Shown piece after piece: positions 15,919 through 25,800 of a stretch of DNA of 64,000 bases (within the stretch, counting starts at the first letter, position 1; each line of letters begins with the position of its first letter). The notes beneath the pieces were generated by a model. It did not search any database. It was not told the origin of the DNA and saw nothing but the letters and a program-made list of their open reading frames with translations. A program made the position numbers and the translations under genes. The DNA is from an uncultured Gammaproteobacteria bacterium (GTDB lineage Bacteria > Pseudomonadota > Gammaproteobacteria > Eutrophobiales > Eutrophobiaceae): the NCBI GenBank assembly GCA_951812995.1, contig CATOTD010000006.1, forward strand, positions 124,001 to 188,000, in the 5' to 3' direction.

Positions 15919-16289
15919 ATCTTTCTTTAATCGGTTAGCTTAAAACATATTTAAAGAGTAATTAAAGCGTATAAATATAATACAAATTTATATCTATATC
16001 TATGTTATGAACCCCTTGATTTTGCATACCCAACAGCTAAATAGTATTTAACCCATTCAAAATGTAACTTAAAACTTTGCTAGTAAGCCATATTTCATGC
16101 TGATATCAAGATAAAACACTCAAAATAAAATACAGACATCGCATGATAGCTAATAAATAGTTTGAAGTCATTGCGTTATGGAATAAAATTGACAAAGAAA
16201 ATGAAGTATTAGAGCAATTTAAATCAGCATAATTTTAATGATATGATATACAACATTATACATTTCTTAATAGGTTTAAAAATTCAATT
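15919..16289. promoter_or_regulatory. Divergent AT-rich intergenic region between the signalling operon and the secretion locus
   Basis: About 370 bases with no coding potential, very AT-rich. It must carry promoters for both the cyclase operon (leftward) and the isomerase gene (rightward). A TATGAT at 16242-16247 could be a -10 box for the rightward gene and TTGACA occurs at 16189-16194, but the two are too far apart to pair. I cannot define a full promoter or operator. Confidence 0.4.
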
Positions 16290-17321
16290 ATGAAGTTCGT
16301 AAATCTTAAAACATTAATAGTTATTTTGGGTGTGGGTCTGGTTTTTGTAATCGCGCAGACAGATACGGTCTCGGCTATCTCCGTAAAAGAATTATTAGGG
16401 TTGGAAAAACCAGAAGCAGACCAAACAGAAGTCGCCGATGAGTCGTCTGATGCAAGCAATTGGGCTGAAGCGACAGAAAAAAAGGCGGCACTCAATTCTC
16501 AAATAGATCTGGATTATGTCTCGTTATTAATAGACAACATGAATCAGTCAGAGCGAGAGAGGATATTGGCCGATCCAGAACTATTTAAACAAGTTATTGA
16601 AAATGAAGCAAATAGTCTTTCAGCGATAGCGGCCGCGATCGGCAATAACCTGATTGAGGATCGCAACGTTGAATTCTTAATGCGTCGAGGAGCGGAAAGT
16701 ATCTTGCGCGAATCTTATCTTACGCTATTAATCGCGAGTAGATTACCAAAGGATTTTCCGAATGATGAACAGGTCGCTGAATATTATGAATCTAATAAAG
16801 CGCAGTTTATCGTGCCTGAGCGTTTCCATGCCTGGCAAATATTTTTCAATAAAGCAAAAACAAACCAAGAAGATGCCGCCCTAAAGAAAAAAGTTGAAAA
16901 AATTATTGCCGATTTAAAAAGCGGCAAAGAGGAGTTTGCAAATATTGCATTTATTCAGTCTGAACATGAGCAAAGCAGAGCGTTAGGTGGCTATATGGGA
17001 TTATTAAAAACCAACGACCTGATTCCAGAGTTAAAAGATCCCATTTTGAAACTAAAAGCAGGTGCGATTAGTGTAGCTATCGAGTCTCCAGATGGTATAC
17101 ATATCCTGAAAAGAGGAAAAATTCTCGAACCAGAGCCGCTACAATTACCAAAAATTGAGGCGCAAGTACGCCAATTATTGATTAACCAGGCTAATGCGCA
17201 GTTAAGAAATGCCATTTTTACGCAAGCCAGAAAAGAATATCCGCAAGCCATTTCTGAAAACAAACTTGACGAGTGGCGATTGAGATTAAAGACAAAAACA
17301 AATTCAAATCCAAATCCATGA
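16290..17321 (+). CDS. Periplasmic parvulin-type peptidyl-prolyl cis-trans isomerase (SurA/PrsA-like)
   Basis: 343 residues. The hydrophobic N-terminus (TLIVILGVGLVFVIAQT) is a signal peptide or anchor. A helical chaperone region follows, then a rotamase domain at about 180-280: FHAWQIFFNKAK, KSGKEEFANIA, GGYMGLLKTNDLIPELKD and SVAIESPDGIHILKRGK. The C-terminal helices (PKIEAQVRQLLINQ) match the family. It probably folds or holds outer-membrane or secreted proteins in the periplasm. It lies 354 bp upstream of tpsB on the same strand, which suggests a dedicated chaperone for the TPS pair. The gap means co-transcription is not proven. ATG 16290 starts just before the signal; there is no strong ribosome site. 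Confidence 0.87.
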   Translation: MKFVNLKTLIVILGVGLVFVIAQTDTVSAISVKELLGLEKPEADQTEVADESSDASNWAEATEKKAALNSQIDLDYVSLLIDNMNQSERERILADPELFKQVIENEANSLSAIAAAIGNNLIEDRNVEFLMRRGAESILRESYLTLLIASRLPKDFPNDEQVAEYYESNKAQFIVPERFHAWQIFFNKAKTNQEDAALKKKVEKIIADLKSGKEEFANIAFIQSEHEQSRALGGYMGLLKTNDLIPELKDPILKLKAGAISVAIESPDGIHILKRGKILEPEPLQLPKIEAQVRQLLINQANAQLRNAIFTQARKEYPQAISENKLDEWRLRLKTKTNSNPNP

Positions 17322-17675
17322 TTGTAGTCTTTCTGGCTACAATTCCCTGCGGTTTATTACGCTATGGAAAAATAATACATGCGTAATACGTCCCGGTTCA
17401 CTTATGTCAGCGGAAGTGTTTTTTACTGGCCAATTTACGTTATCGTTTGAGTAGTTTTGTTGTTTTAAAGCAACATTACTATCAATATATTGCAATCTAT
17501 AATTTTTATGACTATCAACATGTTAAAAGATTTATTTATACTAAATTATGAATAATATTCTTTAGTCTTTGAATAAATATTTATGTTATAGTCCGTTGTT
17601 GATAAAGGGCGCATTCATGAATTCATTTAAATTTTTTATCACGGCGCGAAAAATTTTATAAGTAATTGAATTGCA
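17322..17675. other. Intergenic region upstream of tpsB with an AT-rich hairpin
   Basis: No gene is seen in these 354 bases. AAATTTTT (17629-17636) and AAAAATTT (17649-17656) form a perfect 8-bp inverted repeat around a 12-base loop, ending 19 nt before the tpsB ATG. It could shape the 5' leader or bind a protein; AT-rich palindromes also arise by chance. A weak stem (ATTGTAG/CTACAAT, about 17321-17343) follows the isomerase stop but lacks a T-tract. Confidence 0.4.
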
Positions 17676-19640
17676 ATGATAATTGTGGAAAATTATATAA
17701 TAAGCCACAGCAGATGTTATGGGTACTTGATTGCATGTTTGTTATTGTTTTTTAGCGATCTGATACTAGCTAACCCACTTGTTTTACCCGATTCAGCACG
17801 ACCAGGGGCTGTACGTCCTGAAATTGAAATTGCTCCTGCACAAATCGCTGTTCCAAATTCAGCACGACCAGGGGCTGTACGTCCTGAAATTGAAATTGCT
17901 CCCGCACAAATCGCTGTTCCAGATGATAGCGTTGTAGTAGCTGAGCCTATCGATATCCCTGCAGTGATTGACCGACCGTTCGATATTGAAGAAGGCCCCT
18001 ATGTTGCTGTCAAGGCATTCAGGTTATTAGATGCTGAGGATCTGCCTAAATACGCTATCAGTACTGATGAAATCAAAACTTCAATTCTTGACAGGATGCA
18101 AAAAGAGCAGCCTGCAAGAGGTTTTAGTATTGGTGAGTTACAAAAGGTCGCAGAAGAGGTAACAAGCTACTATCGCGCCAGGGGTCTTATCCTTTCCACC
18201 GCAATTATTCCAGTACAAACTGTCGAGGATGGGATTGTCGATATTGATATCCGTATTGGGCGGCTAGGGCGTGTCATTGCGGAGAGTAATGAACAGTTTA
18301 GTGAAAAAGTATTAAGTAAACCCTTTTTAGGTCTTGTGGGCGAGCCAATAACACAAGCGGCCATTGAGGCCGCATTGCTCACCTTAACCGATTATCCTGG
18401 TTTGAGTGTGTTTGGCGTATTTCAGCCCGGCTTGCGGGTAGGTGAGGCAGATATTGTCCTCAAAGTACAAGAAGAAAAATGGTACGATGTTGCCTACCGA
18501 GCAGATAATCATGGCCTACAGGAAACAGGTCGCAATCGCTTCAGAACGGTGATCGAGTGGCATAATCCAACTGGTTTTGCAGATAAAATTACGGGGACAA
18601 TCCAACAAACATACAATCCGAAGAATAATAAATTTTGGGCAGTGGACTATGAAGTTTTTCTTGGCCGGGGCTTTACGCTAGGCGGCAGTCTGTTTAAAAA
18701 TAGTTTCAATATAGGGGGCACATTCAAAGCCAGTCAAATATCTGCAGAATCTGAAAATCGTGCTATTTATATCAATAAATCTTTCATCCGTAGCCGCCAA
18801 CAAAACTTGTCTTCAAAATTTTCTTTTACCTCTAAAAAATCCGTAACCAAAAGTGCGGAGCAGCAAAGAAGCAACGAAAGATTGAGTGTGTTTTCATTGG
18901 AAATGAACTTTGATTCGGTAGATACCTTCCATCCTTTCCGGCCATTAATCAATTTAATCAGTAAAACGACCGCTGAAGACTTTGGGGGCGGTTTGAATTT
19001 TGCCAATGTAAAGATTGTTCAAGGGTTTAATAATATTTTTGGCGCGCTCGGCTCTAGTAAGTCTCAATTAGCAGGTCCCTTAGGCAGTCGCTCCAGCCGC
19101 CGCGGCAATCAGTTGACTGAATTGGGAGAGGGTCAATTCACTAAAGTCACAGCCTCCTATCAGCGGTTGCAGTTGATGACTAAAAATCAATCATTCTTAT
19201 TTAGAACTGAATTCCAGTGGAGCAAAGATATCTTGTCGCCGCTGGAGCAATACTCTGTTGGCGGACCTGACAATGTAAGGGGGTTTCCGGATGGAGAAGG
19301 TTTGTTTGATCGGGCTTATTTCTTTACGCTGGAATATATTTTCAATGCACCGTTCATAGAAGATGTGATGGCTTTTGAAAATCGGACTTGGGGTGAATTG
19401 CTTCAATTTTCAGTATTTTATGATTTTGTCACCGCACAACAAAACGACGCGCTTGATACCACTACCGATAGAAATACGTCTGGCAGTTGGGTAACGTTCA
19501 AGAGTGTCGGCATGGGGCTTAGGTTTAATTTACCCGGGTCTATCGACAGCCGGTTAATGTATGCCACTGAATTAGGCGCGGAGATACCCAATGACGGTCG
19601 TTTTGGACATATATGGGGCGATTTTACCTATCATTTTTAA
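17676..19640 (+). CDS. TpsB two-partner secretion outer-membrane transporter (ShlB/FhaC/HecB family)
   Basis: 654 residues. A signal peptide (GYLIACLLLFFSDLILA) is followed by a proline-rich linker with a duplicated 22-residue unit (residues about 39-82). A POTRA region with the family's ShlB-type start follows (FDIEEGPYVAVKAFRLL ... ARGLILSTAIIPVQ ... VDIDIRIGRLGRV), then a 16-strand-type barrel to the end. The conserved loop motif is present as VRGFPDGE (about residue 533), and the protein ends FGHIWGDFTYHF, with the terminal aromatic residue needed by the BAM machinery. It exports a cognate TpsA, which is encoded 230 bp downstream. Start ATG 17676 gives the complete signal; its ribosome site is poor. 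Confidence 0.95.
   Translation: MIIVENYIISHSRCYGYLIACLLLFFSDLILANPLVLPDSARPGAVRPEIEIAPAQIAVPNSARPGAVRPEIEIAPAQIAVPDDSVVVAEPIDIPAVIDRPFDIEEGPYVAVKAFRLLDAEDLPKYAISTDEIKTSILDRMQKEQPARGFSIGELQKVAEEVTSYYRARGLILSTAIIPVQTVEDGIVDIDIRIGRLGRVIAESNEQFSEKVLSKPFLGLVGEPITQAAIEAALLTLTDYPGLSVFGVFQPGLRVGEADIVLKVQEEKWYDVAYRADNHGLQETGRNRFRTVIEWHNPTGFADKITGTIQQTYNPKNNKFWAVDYEVFLGRGFTLGGSLFKNSFNIGGTFKASQISAESENRAIYINKSFIRSRQQNLSSKFSFTSKKSVTKSAEQQRSNERLSVFSLEMNFDSVDTFHPFRPLINLISKTTAEDFGGGLNFANVKIVQGFNNIFGALGSSKSQLAGPLGSRSSRRGNQLTELGEGQFTKVTASYQRLQLMTKNQSFLFRTEFQWSKDILSPLEQYSVGGPDNVRGFPDGEGLFDRAYFFTLEYIFNAPFIEDVMAFENRTWGELLQFSVFYDFVTAQQNDALDTTTDRNTSGSWVTFKSVGMGLRFNLPGSIDSRLMYATELGAEIPNDGRFGHIWGDFTYHF
17791..17922 (+). 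repeat. 66-bp tandem duplication in the tpsB linker
   Basis: Copies at 17791-17856 and 17857-17922 differ by only a base or two. They encode repeated SARPGAVRPEIEIAPAQIAV units in the segment between the signal peptide and the POTRA domain. Confidence 0.95.
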
Positions 19641-19676
19641 TTTGCTGCATAAAACATTAAGAATAACGTTGATTAC

Positions 19677-19702
19677 CAGGCTTTATTTGCCTGTTTCGTT
19701 TG
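19677..19702 (+). terminator. Possible weak terminator after tpsB
   Basis: CAGGC (19677-19681) pairs with GCCTG (19689-19693) around a 7-base loop, followed by TTTCGTTTG. The stem is short and the T-tract interrupted, so it may only attenuate transcription into tpsA. Confidence 0.3.
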
Positions 19703-19870
19703 TATGTTTCATTTGTGACGGAGTTACTTAAAAATGCTGTTATTTATCGGTACTATAGACCAGAAATTCAGCGTATGTTGAATTGGAGCATGTTATCATC
19801 TTGAACGTAAATCTGGTATTGAATGCGATATATTTCGATACTGACAATGTTGGCATAATGTGAAGCAAAC

Positions 19871-22800
19871 GTGAGTAGAAAAAGAAAAATGGGTATGCAG
19901 GCGCAAAGCGTTTATGCACCGTTTAGGTTGAATCCAGTTGCGGCCTTCATACGTACCTCATTGCCTGCGAGTTTATTCTTGAGTTTGTATAGTGCGAATG
20001 TTGTTGCACAGACAACGCCACTACTGCCTAATTTTCAATCTACCAATTCAGTGTTTACGCAAACCGGTGGGCATGGCCTTATCAACTCGCCCACAGTGGC
20101 AGGACATGGCGTAGCGGATTCGATCGCCATTCCTGAACGCCAATCGCTCACAATTAAGCAAGCTACAAATGCACACTATGCCCTAGATAGCAGGAGCAGT
20201 GGTCTCTTGCCAGAGCAGATATTAGGTGATCTTAATTCGCCAGGTAGCGTTACGCTTTTTGCCGCCAATGGCATCCTGATTGGCTCCAAGTCTACCATTA
20301 ACGTTAATTCATTATTGGCCACGAGCCTGCGCTCATCGGATGCTGGCGATTTCCGGCAAGGCAAGCATCTGTATTTCAATCCGGATGGTAGCGAAGGTGC
20401 CCCGGTCGTAAACCAGGGCACCATCAACGCGGCCGCCGGTGGTTCCGTCACCTTGCTCGGTGGTGCTGTCAGCAATGCAGGCACGATTTTGGCGACTGCC
20501 GGCCAGGTCAATCTGGTCGCTGGCAAAAAAATCGCTATGGATTTCGATGGCGATGGCTTGATGCGTTTCACTGTCAATGAAGCCGTATTGAAAAATGCCG
20601 AGGGTCTTGCTGAGGCCGTATCAAACACTGGCACGATACAGAGTAGCAGTGTCTTATTGGAAGGCAAGGTCGCAAAAGATGTTTTCACCCATGTAGTGAA
20701 TAACCAGGGCGTGATAACGGCCGGCCGCATTGACAAACATGGCGGCAGCATACGGTTGGTTGCTGGCGGTGCTGGCAATTCACTGATCAATACTGGCACC
20801 TTAAATGCCGCCGGGGTCGGCGGTGATGGTGGTAGCGTTCATATTTACGCAGACGACACCGCTATTATCAGCGGTGATAGCGTTATCACGGCGGCATCGA
20901 CAACCGCAAAGGGCGGCACGGTGCAGGTGCTAGGCGACAAAGTAGGCCTGTTTGACAACACGTCGATCGATATCTCGGGCAAGATGGGCGGGGGTGTTGT
21001 GTTAGTGGGCGGCGATTATCAGGGGCAGAACGACGACATCAAAAACGCGTCTTATACCGCCGTCGGTCGTGATACGACGATCAACGTCGATGCAACGGCC
21101 AACGGTGATGGCGGCAAGGCCATTATCTGGGCTGATAAAACCACTCGTTTTTATGGCGACATCAGCGCGCAGGGTGGCGTGCAAGGCGGCGATGGCGGGT
21201 TTGTCGAGGTCTCGGGCAAAGAGAGCCTGGTCTTTCGTGGCGCGGTCAATACCCGTGCGACCAAGGGCGACACTGGCCAGTTATTACTGGACCCGACTGA
21301 TATTGTTATTGCTAACGGGACGGCTGCTACAGATGATACCGAAATCAGTGATAGCACGATTGCCTTTGCCGATGCGGGTGCTACCTTTACCATCAGCGAG
21401 GACGCACTGGAAAAACTTACGACCAATATTACCCTGCAAGCCACCAATTCCATCGCGATGAGTGATCTCACAGATGACGAATTGACTCTCAGTACCAATG
21501 GCGACGTAAGTTTCAGGGCCGGTGCGGGTGGCTTTACGATGGTGGATGCGAACGACACGATTCGTATCACTGGTACCGGTACTTTATCGATTAATACAAT
21601 CAATTCAGCCGATTTTAACACCGGATTACCCCGTGGCGGCGGCACGGGTGATGGCGAGATCACTGTCGGCTCGTTGGTGACGGGCGTGGGTGGAAACATC
21701 ACGCTGACCGGCACTGTCATCACTGTTAATGGCAACATTACTACGGGCGCGGTTGATGCGGTTAATGCCAGTTCGGGCAAGATCACGCTGACGGCCGAAA
21801 CAGGCGCAGTGACGCTGAACGGAAATCTCGCAACGGGCGATGCTAAAAGCAAGGGTAGCGGCGGGGGTAATGATGAGGCCGCCGAGAGTGGTGAAATCAG
21901 CATAAGCGCATTCACAACGCTAACCGGCACCGGCACCATCACCACTGGCGATGCGACCGTTAATGCGGCCGGCGGGGGTAATGATACGGCGACGACCGGC
22001 GACATCGGTATTCAAGTGTACGGCGTGGGTATTGCAGCGGGTGTTAGTGCTATTCAGGTCGGCAAGATGACCATTGGTAATGCGATAGTCGAAAACGCTG
22101 GTGACACGAACGACACGGCAACATCTGGAGATATCGTGTTAGTTGCTGCCTATAACGGCAATATCGGCACCGATGCGGCGATTCGTCAGGCGGTTCATAT
22201 TGGTTCTGCTACCGGCACTGGCACCACAACAAGGGGTGCCGCAGAATTTTACGGACTCAATAATATATACCTGTCAACAGATACCACGCTGACTATCTCT
22301 GGTCTGCAAACGGCGGCGAGTGCCAATACGATCGATATTCTGGCGAATGTCGGTGCCAATGTCATTTTGACCGGCGTGGATGGCTCGCCCACCTTGAATG
22401 GCTATACCAATCTCAACACTGACAACTTTACGGTCAACGGCCCCGGCACAGTCTCTTTCACAAATACGCCGTTTTCCGTTGGCAGTGTCGAGATCTGGGG
22501 CAGTGCCACGCTGGGCGTGGATATCACAACCACGGGCAACCAGATATACAGGGGCGCGGTCACCTTGAGCGGGTCCGACCGCACGCTTATCGCTGGCACC
22601 AACACGGTGACCTTCAGCGGCGGCATCACTGGTGATAGCAAAACCCTGACGATAGGTGAGACTGGTGCCGGGAAAGCCAGCAAGCTGAGGTTGACTACAA
22701 AGGCCGCGACCGGCCTTGCCAGCCTGTTGGTCTATGGCATCAGCACGCTCGGCGCGAATGTCACAACCACGGGTGCACAGGAATATACGGGTGCGGTAAC

Positions 22801-25800
22801 GCTAAGTAGTGGGGTGACCTTAGCGGGTACCAAGGGCACCTTTGCGGCGGCGGGTGTGATTGGTGCTGGCAATGATTTAACCCTGAACTACAGCGGCCCG
22901 ACGATCATCGACAGCAGTTTCTCCGGCATTGGGGCACTGAGCACGGGTGGCGGTGGTACGACGGAGTTGACCGGCATGATTACAACCTCGGGCGCGCAGA
23001 CCTATGGCGATGTGGTGGTGCTGGATGGCGATACCACATTATTGGCTGGCACCAACACGGTGACCTTTAGCGGCGGCATCACGGGCGGTGGCAACGCTCT
23101 GACGGTGGGTGCGGCTGGTACTGGGAATGACAGCAAGCTGATTTTAAAGCAACCGCCATCCGCGAACCCACCTCCCGTGATGCCACCACCACCGGTCACC
23201 GCCACCGGCCTTACCAGCTTGCGTGTCTATGGCACGACCACGCTCGGCGCGGATGTGGAGACCACGGGCAATCAGCTCTATAGGCGCGCGGTGACGTTGA
23301 GTGGTGGCACCCGCACGCTTATCGCTGGCACCAACGCGGTGATCTTCAGAGGCGGCATCACGGGTGGTGGCAACGCCCTGACGATTGGTGCGGCTGGTGT
23401 TGGGGATGAGAGCAAGCTGACGTTGCGTAACACGGCCACCACCGGCCTTGCCAGCTTGCGTGTTCATGGCACCAGCACGCTCGGCGCAAATGTCACGACC
23501 ACGGGCAACCAGACCTACACGGGTGAAGTAACGCTAAGTGGTGATGTCATCTTGACCGGTACCACGGGCACCTTTAGCACTGTGGCTGGCGGCAACAATG
23601 ATTTAACGTTGAACTACAGCGGCACGACCCTCATCAACAGCAATTTCTCCGGCATTGGTAAGCTGGCCACGGGTGGCACTGGCACGACAAGACTGACTGG
23701 CTCGATTACAACCTCGGGTGCGCAGACATACAACGATGCGGTGGAGTTGACGGCTGATACTATCTTATTGGCTGGCAGCAACAAGGTGACCTTTAAAGGC
23801 GGCATCACGGGCGGTAGCAAAACCCTGACGATAGGCGACAATACCACAAACACAAGCAATCTGACGTTGACTACAACGGCCGCGACTGGCCTTACCAGCT
23901 TGCGTGTTCATGGCACCAGCACGCTCGGCGCTAACATCACGACCACGGGCTTGCAGGAGTATAAGGGTGCTGTGACCTTGAGTGCCGATGCAACGCTGAC
24001 GGCAAGGAATGGCGCTACGTTGCAAACGGTGAAGTTTGAGAAGACCGGCAGTGCTGTTGATGGCGCGCAGGCCTTGAAAATTATCGGCAATCTGGACCTG
24101 TACGGCGCAGTCGGTGCGGGCACGCCATTGACCAGCCTTGAGGTAACGGGTATCAGCTACTTGCAGAATGTCACAACCACGACCACGCAGACCTACAAGG
24201 GTAATGTGGAGATGGTGGGTGACGCTACCCTGACCGGCACGACCATACAACTGGCCGCGGTCGATACCTACGGGTTCTTGAACACTCCCCCATCGACCTT
24301 GACCATTAACGGCAATCTGAACTTAGACGGCGCAGTCGGTGCTAACGCGCCAATCAAAATTCTTAAGGTATCGGGCACCAGTGACCTCGGCGCAGATGTG
24401 AAGACCCTAGACGACCAGACCTACGCGGGTGCAGTAACGCTAAGTAGTGACGTGACCTTGACGAGTCGTGATACCACGGGTACCTTTGCGGCGGGTGTGA
24501 TTGGTGCTGGCAATGATTTAACCCTGAACTATAGCGGCACGACCCTCATCGACAGCAATTTCTCCGGCATTGGTAAGCTGACCACAGGTAACCTTGGTAC
24601 AACGCGACTGACGAGCACGATTACGACCTTAGGCGACCAGACTTACCACGATGTGGTGGTGCTGGATAGCAATACCACATTATTGGCTGGCGCCAACACG
24701 GTGACCTTCAACAACACGGTCGATTCCGCGACTGGTAACAACCATGGTTTAACGATAGGCAGTGTTGGGAGTCAAAGCAACCTGGTCGTCAATGCTACCG
24801 CTACCATCGGTGCGACCCAGGCACTCGGCAGTCTTGCGGTATCGGGCACCAGTAACCTGGGTGCGAATGTCACAACCACGGGCAACCAGACCTACGCGGG
24901 TAAAGTGACCTTGAGCAACAGTGCCCGCATACTGACGGCAAGGAATGGTGTGGGTGTGTTGCAAACAGCGCGGTTTGGGACGACGGTTGATGGTGGCACA
25001 CAGGCCTTGACCATTACCGGCAATCTGGACTTAGACGGTGCCGCCACCGACCTTGCCAGCTTGCGTGTTCATGGCACCAGTAATCTCGGCGCAAATGTCA
25101 CGACCACGGGCAACCAGACCTACACGGGTGCGGTAACGCTGAGTGATGATGTCATCTTGACCGGTACCACGGGCACCTTTAGCACTGTGGTTGGCGGCAA
25201 CAATGATTTAACCTTGAACTACAGCGGCACGACCCTCATCAATAGCAATTTCTCCGGCATTGGGGAGCTGACCACGGGTGGCGGTGGCACGACAAGACTG
25301 ACTGGCTCGATTACAACCTCGGGTGCGCAGACCTACAACGATGCGGTGGAGTTGACGGCTGATACTATCTTATTGGCTGGCAGCAACAAGGTGACCTTTA
25401 AAGGCGGCATCACGGGCGGTAGCAAAACCCTGACGATAGGCGACAATAACACAAACACAAGCAATCTGACGTTGACTACAACCGCCGCCACCGGCCTTGC
25501 CAGCTTGCGTGTTCATGGCACCAGTAATCTCGGCGCAAATGTCACGACCTCGGGCGCGCAGACCTATACGGGTGCGGTAACGCTAAGTAGTAACGTGACC
25601 TTAGCGGGTAGCACGGGCACCTTCACGACGGGTGTGATTGGTGCTGGCAAGAATTTAACGTTGAACTACAGCGGCACGACCCTCATTGACAGCAGTTTCT
25701 CCGGCATTGGGGAGCTGGCCACGGGTAATGGTGGCACGACCAACCTGACCGGTTCGATTACAACCTCGGGTACACAGACCTACAACGATGCGGTGGTGTT

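Noticed and set aside
16189-16247. TTGACA at 16189 and TATGAT at 16242 as a sigma-70 promoter for the isomerase gene
   Set aside because: The spacing of about 47 bp is far too long for a -35/-10 pair.
20176-22005. Minus-strand open frames of 200-280 codons opposite the N-terminus of tpsA
   Set aside because: The plus strand carries the signal peptide and TPS domain; the antisense frames are Pro/Val/Ser-rich complements.
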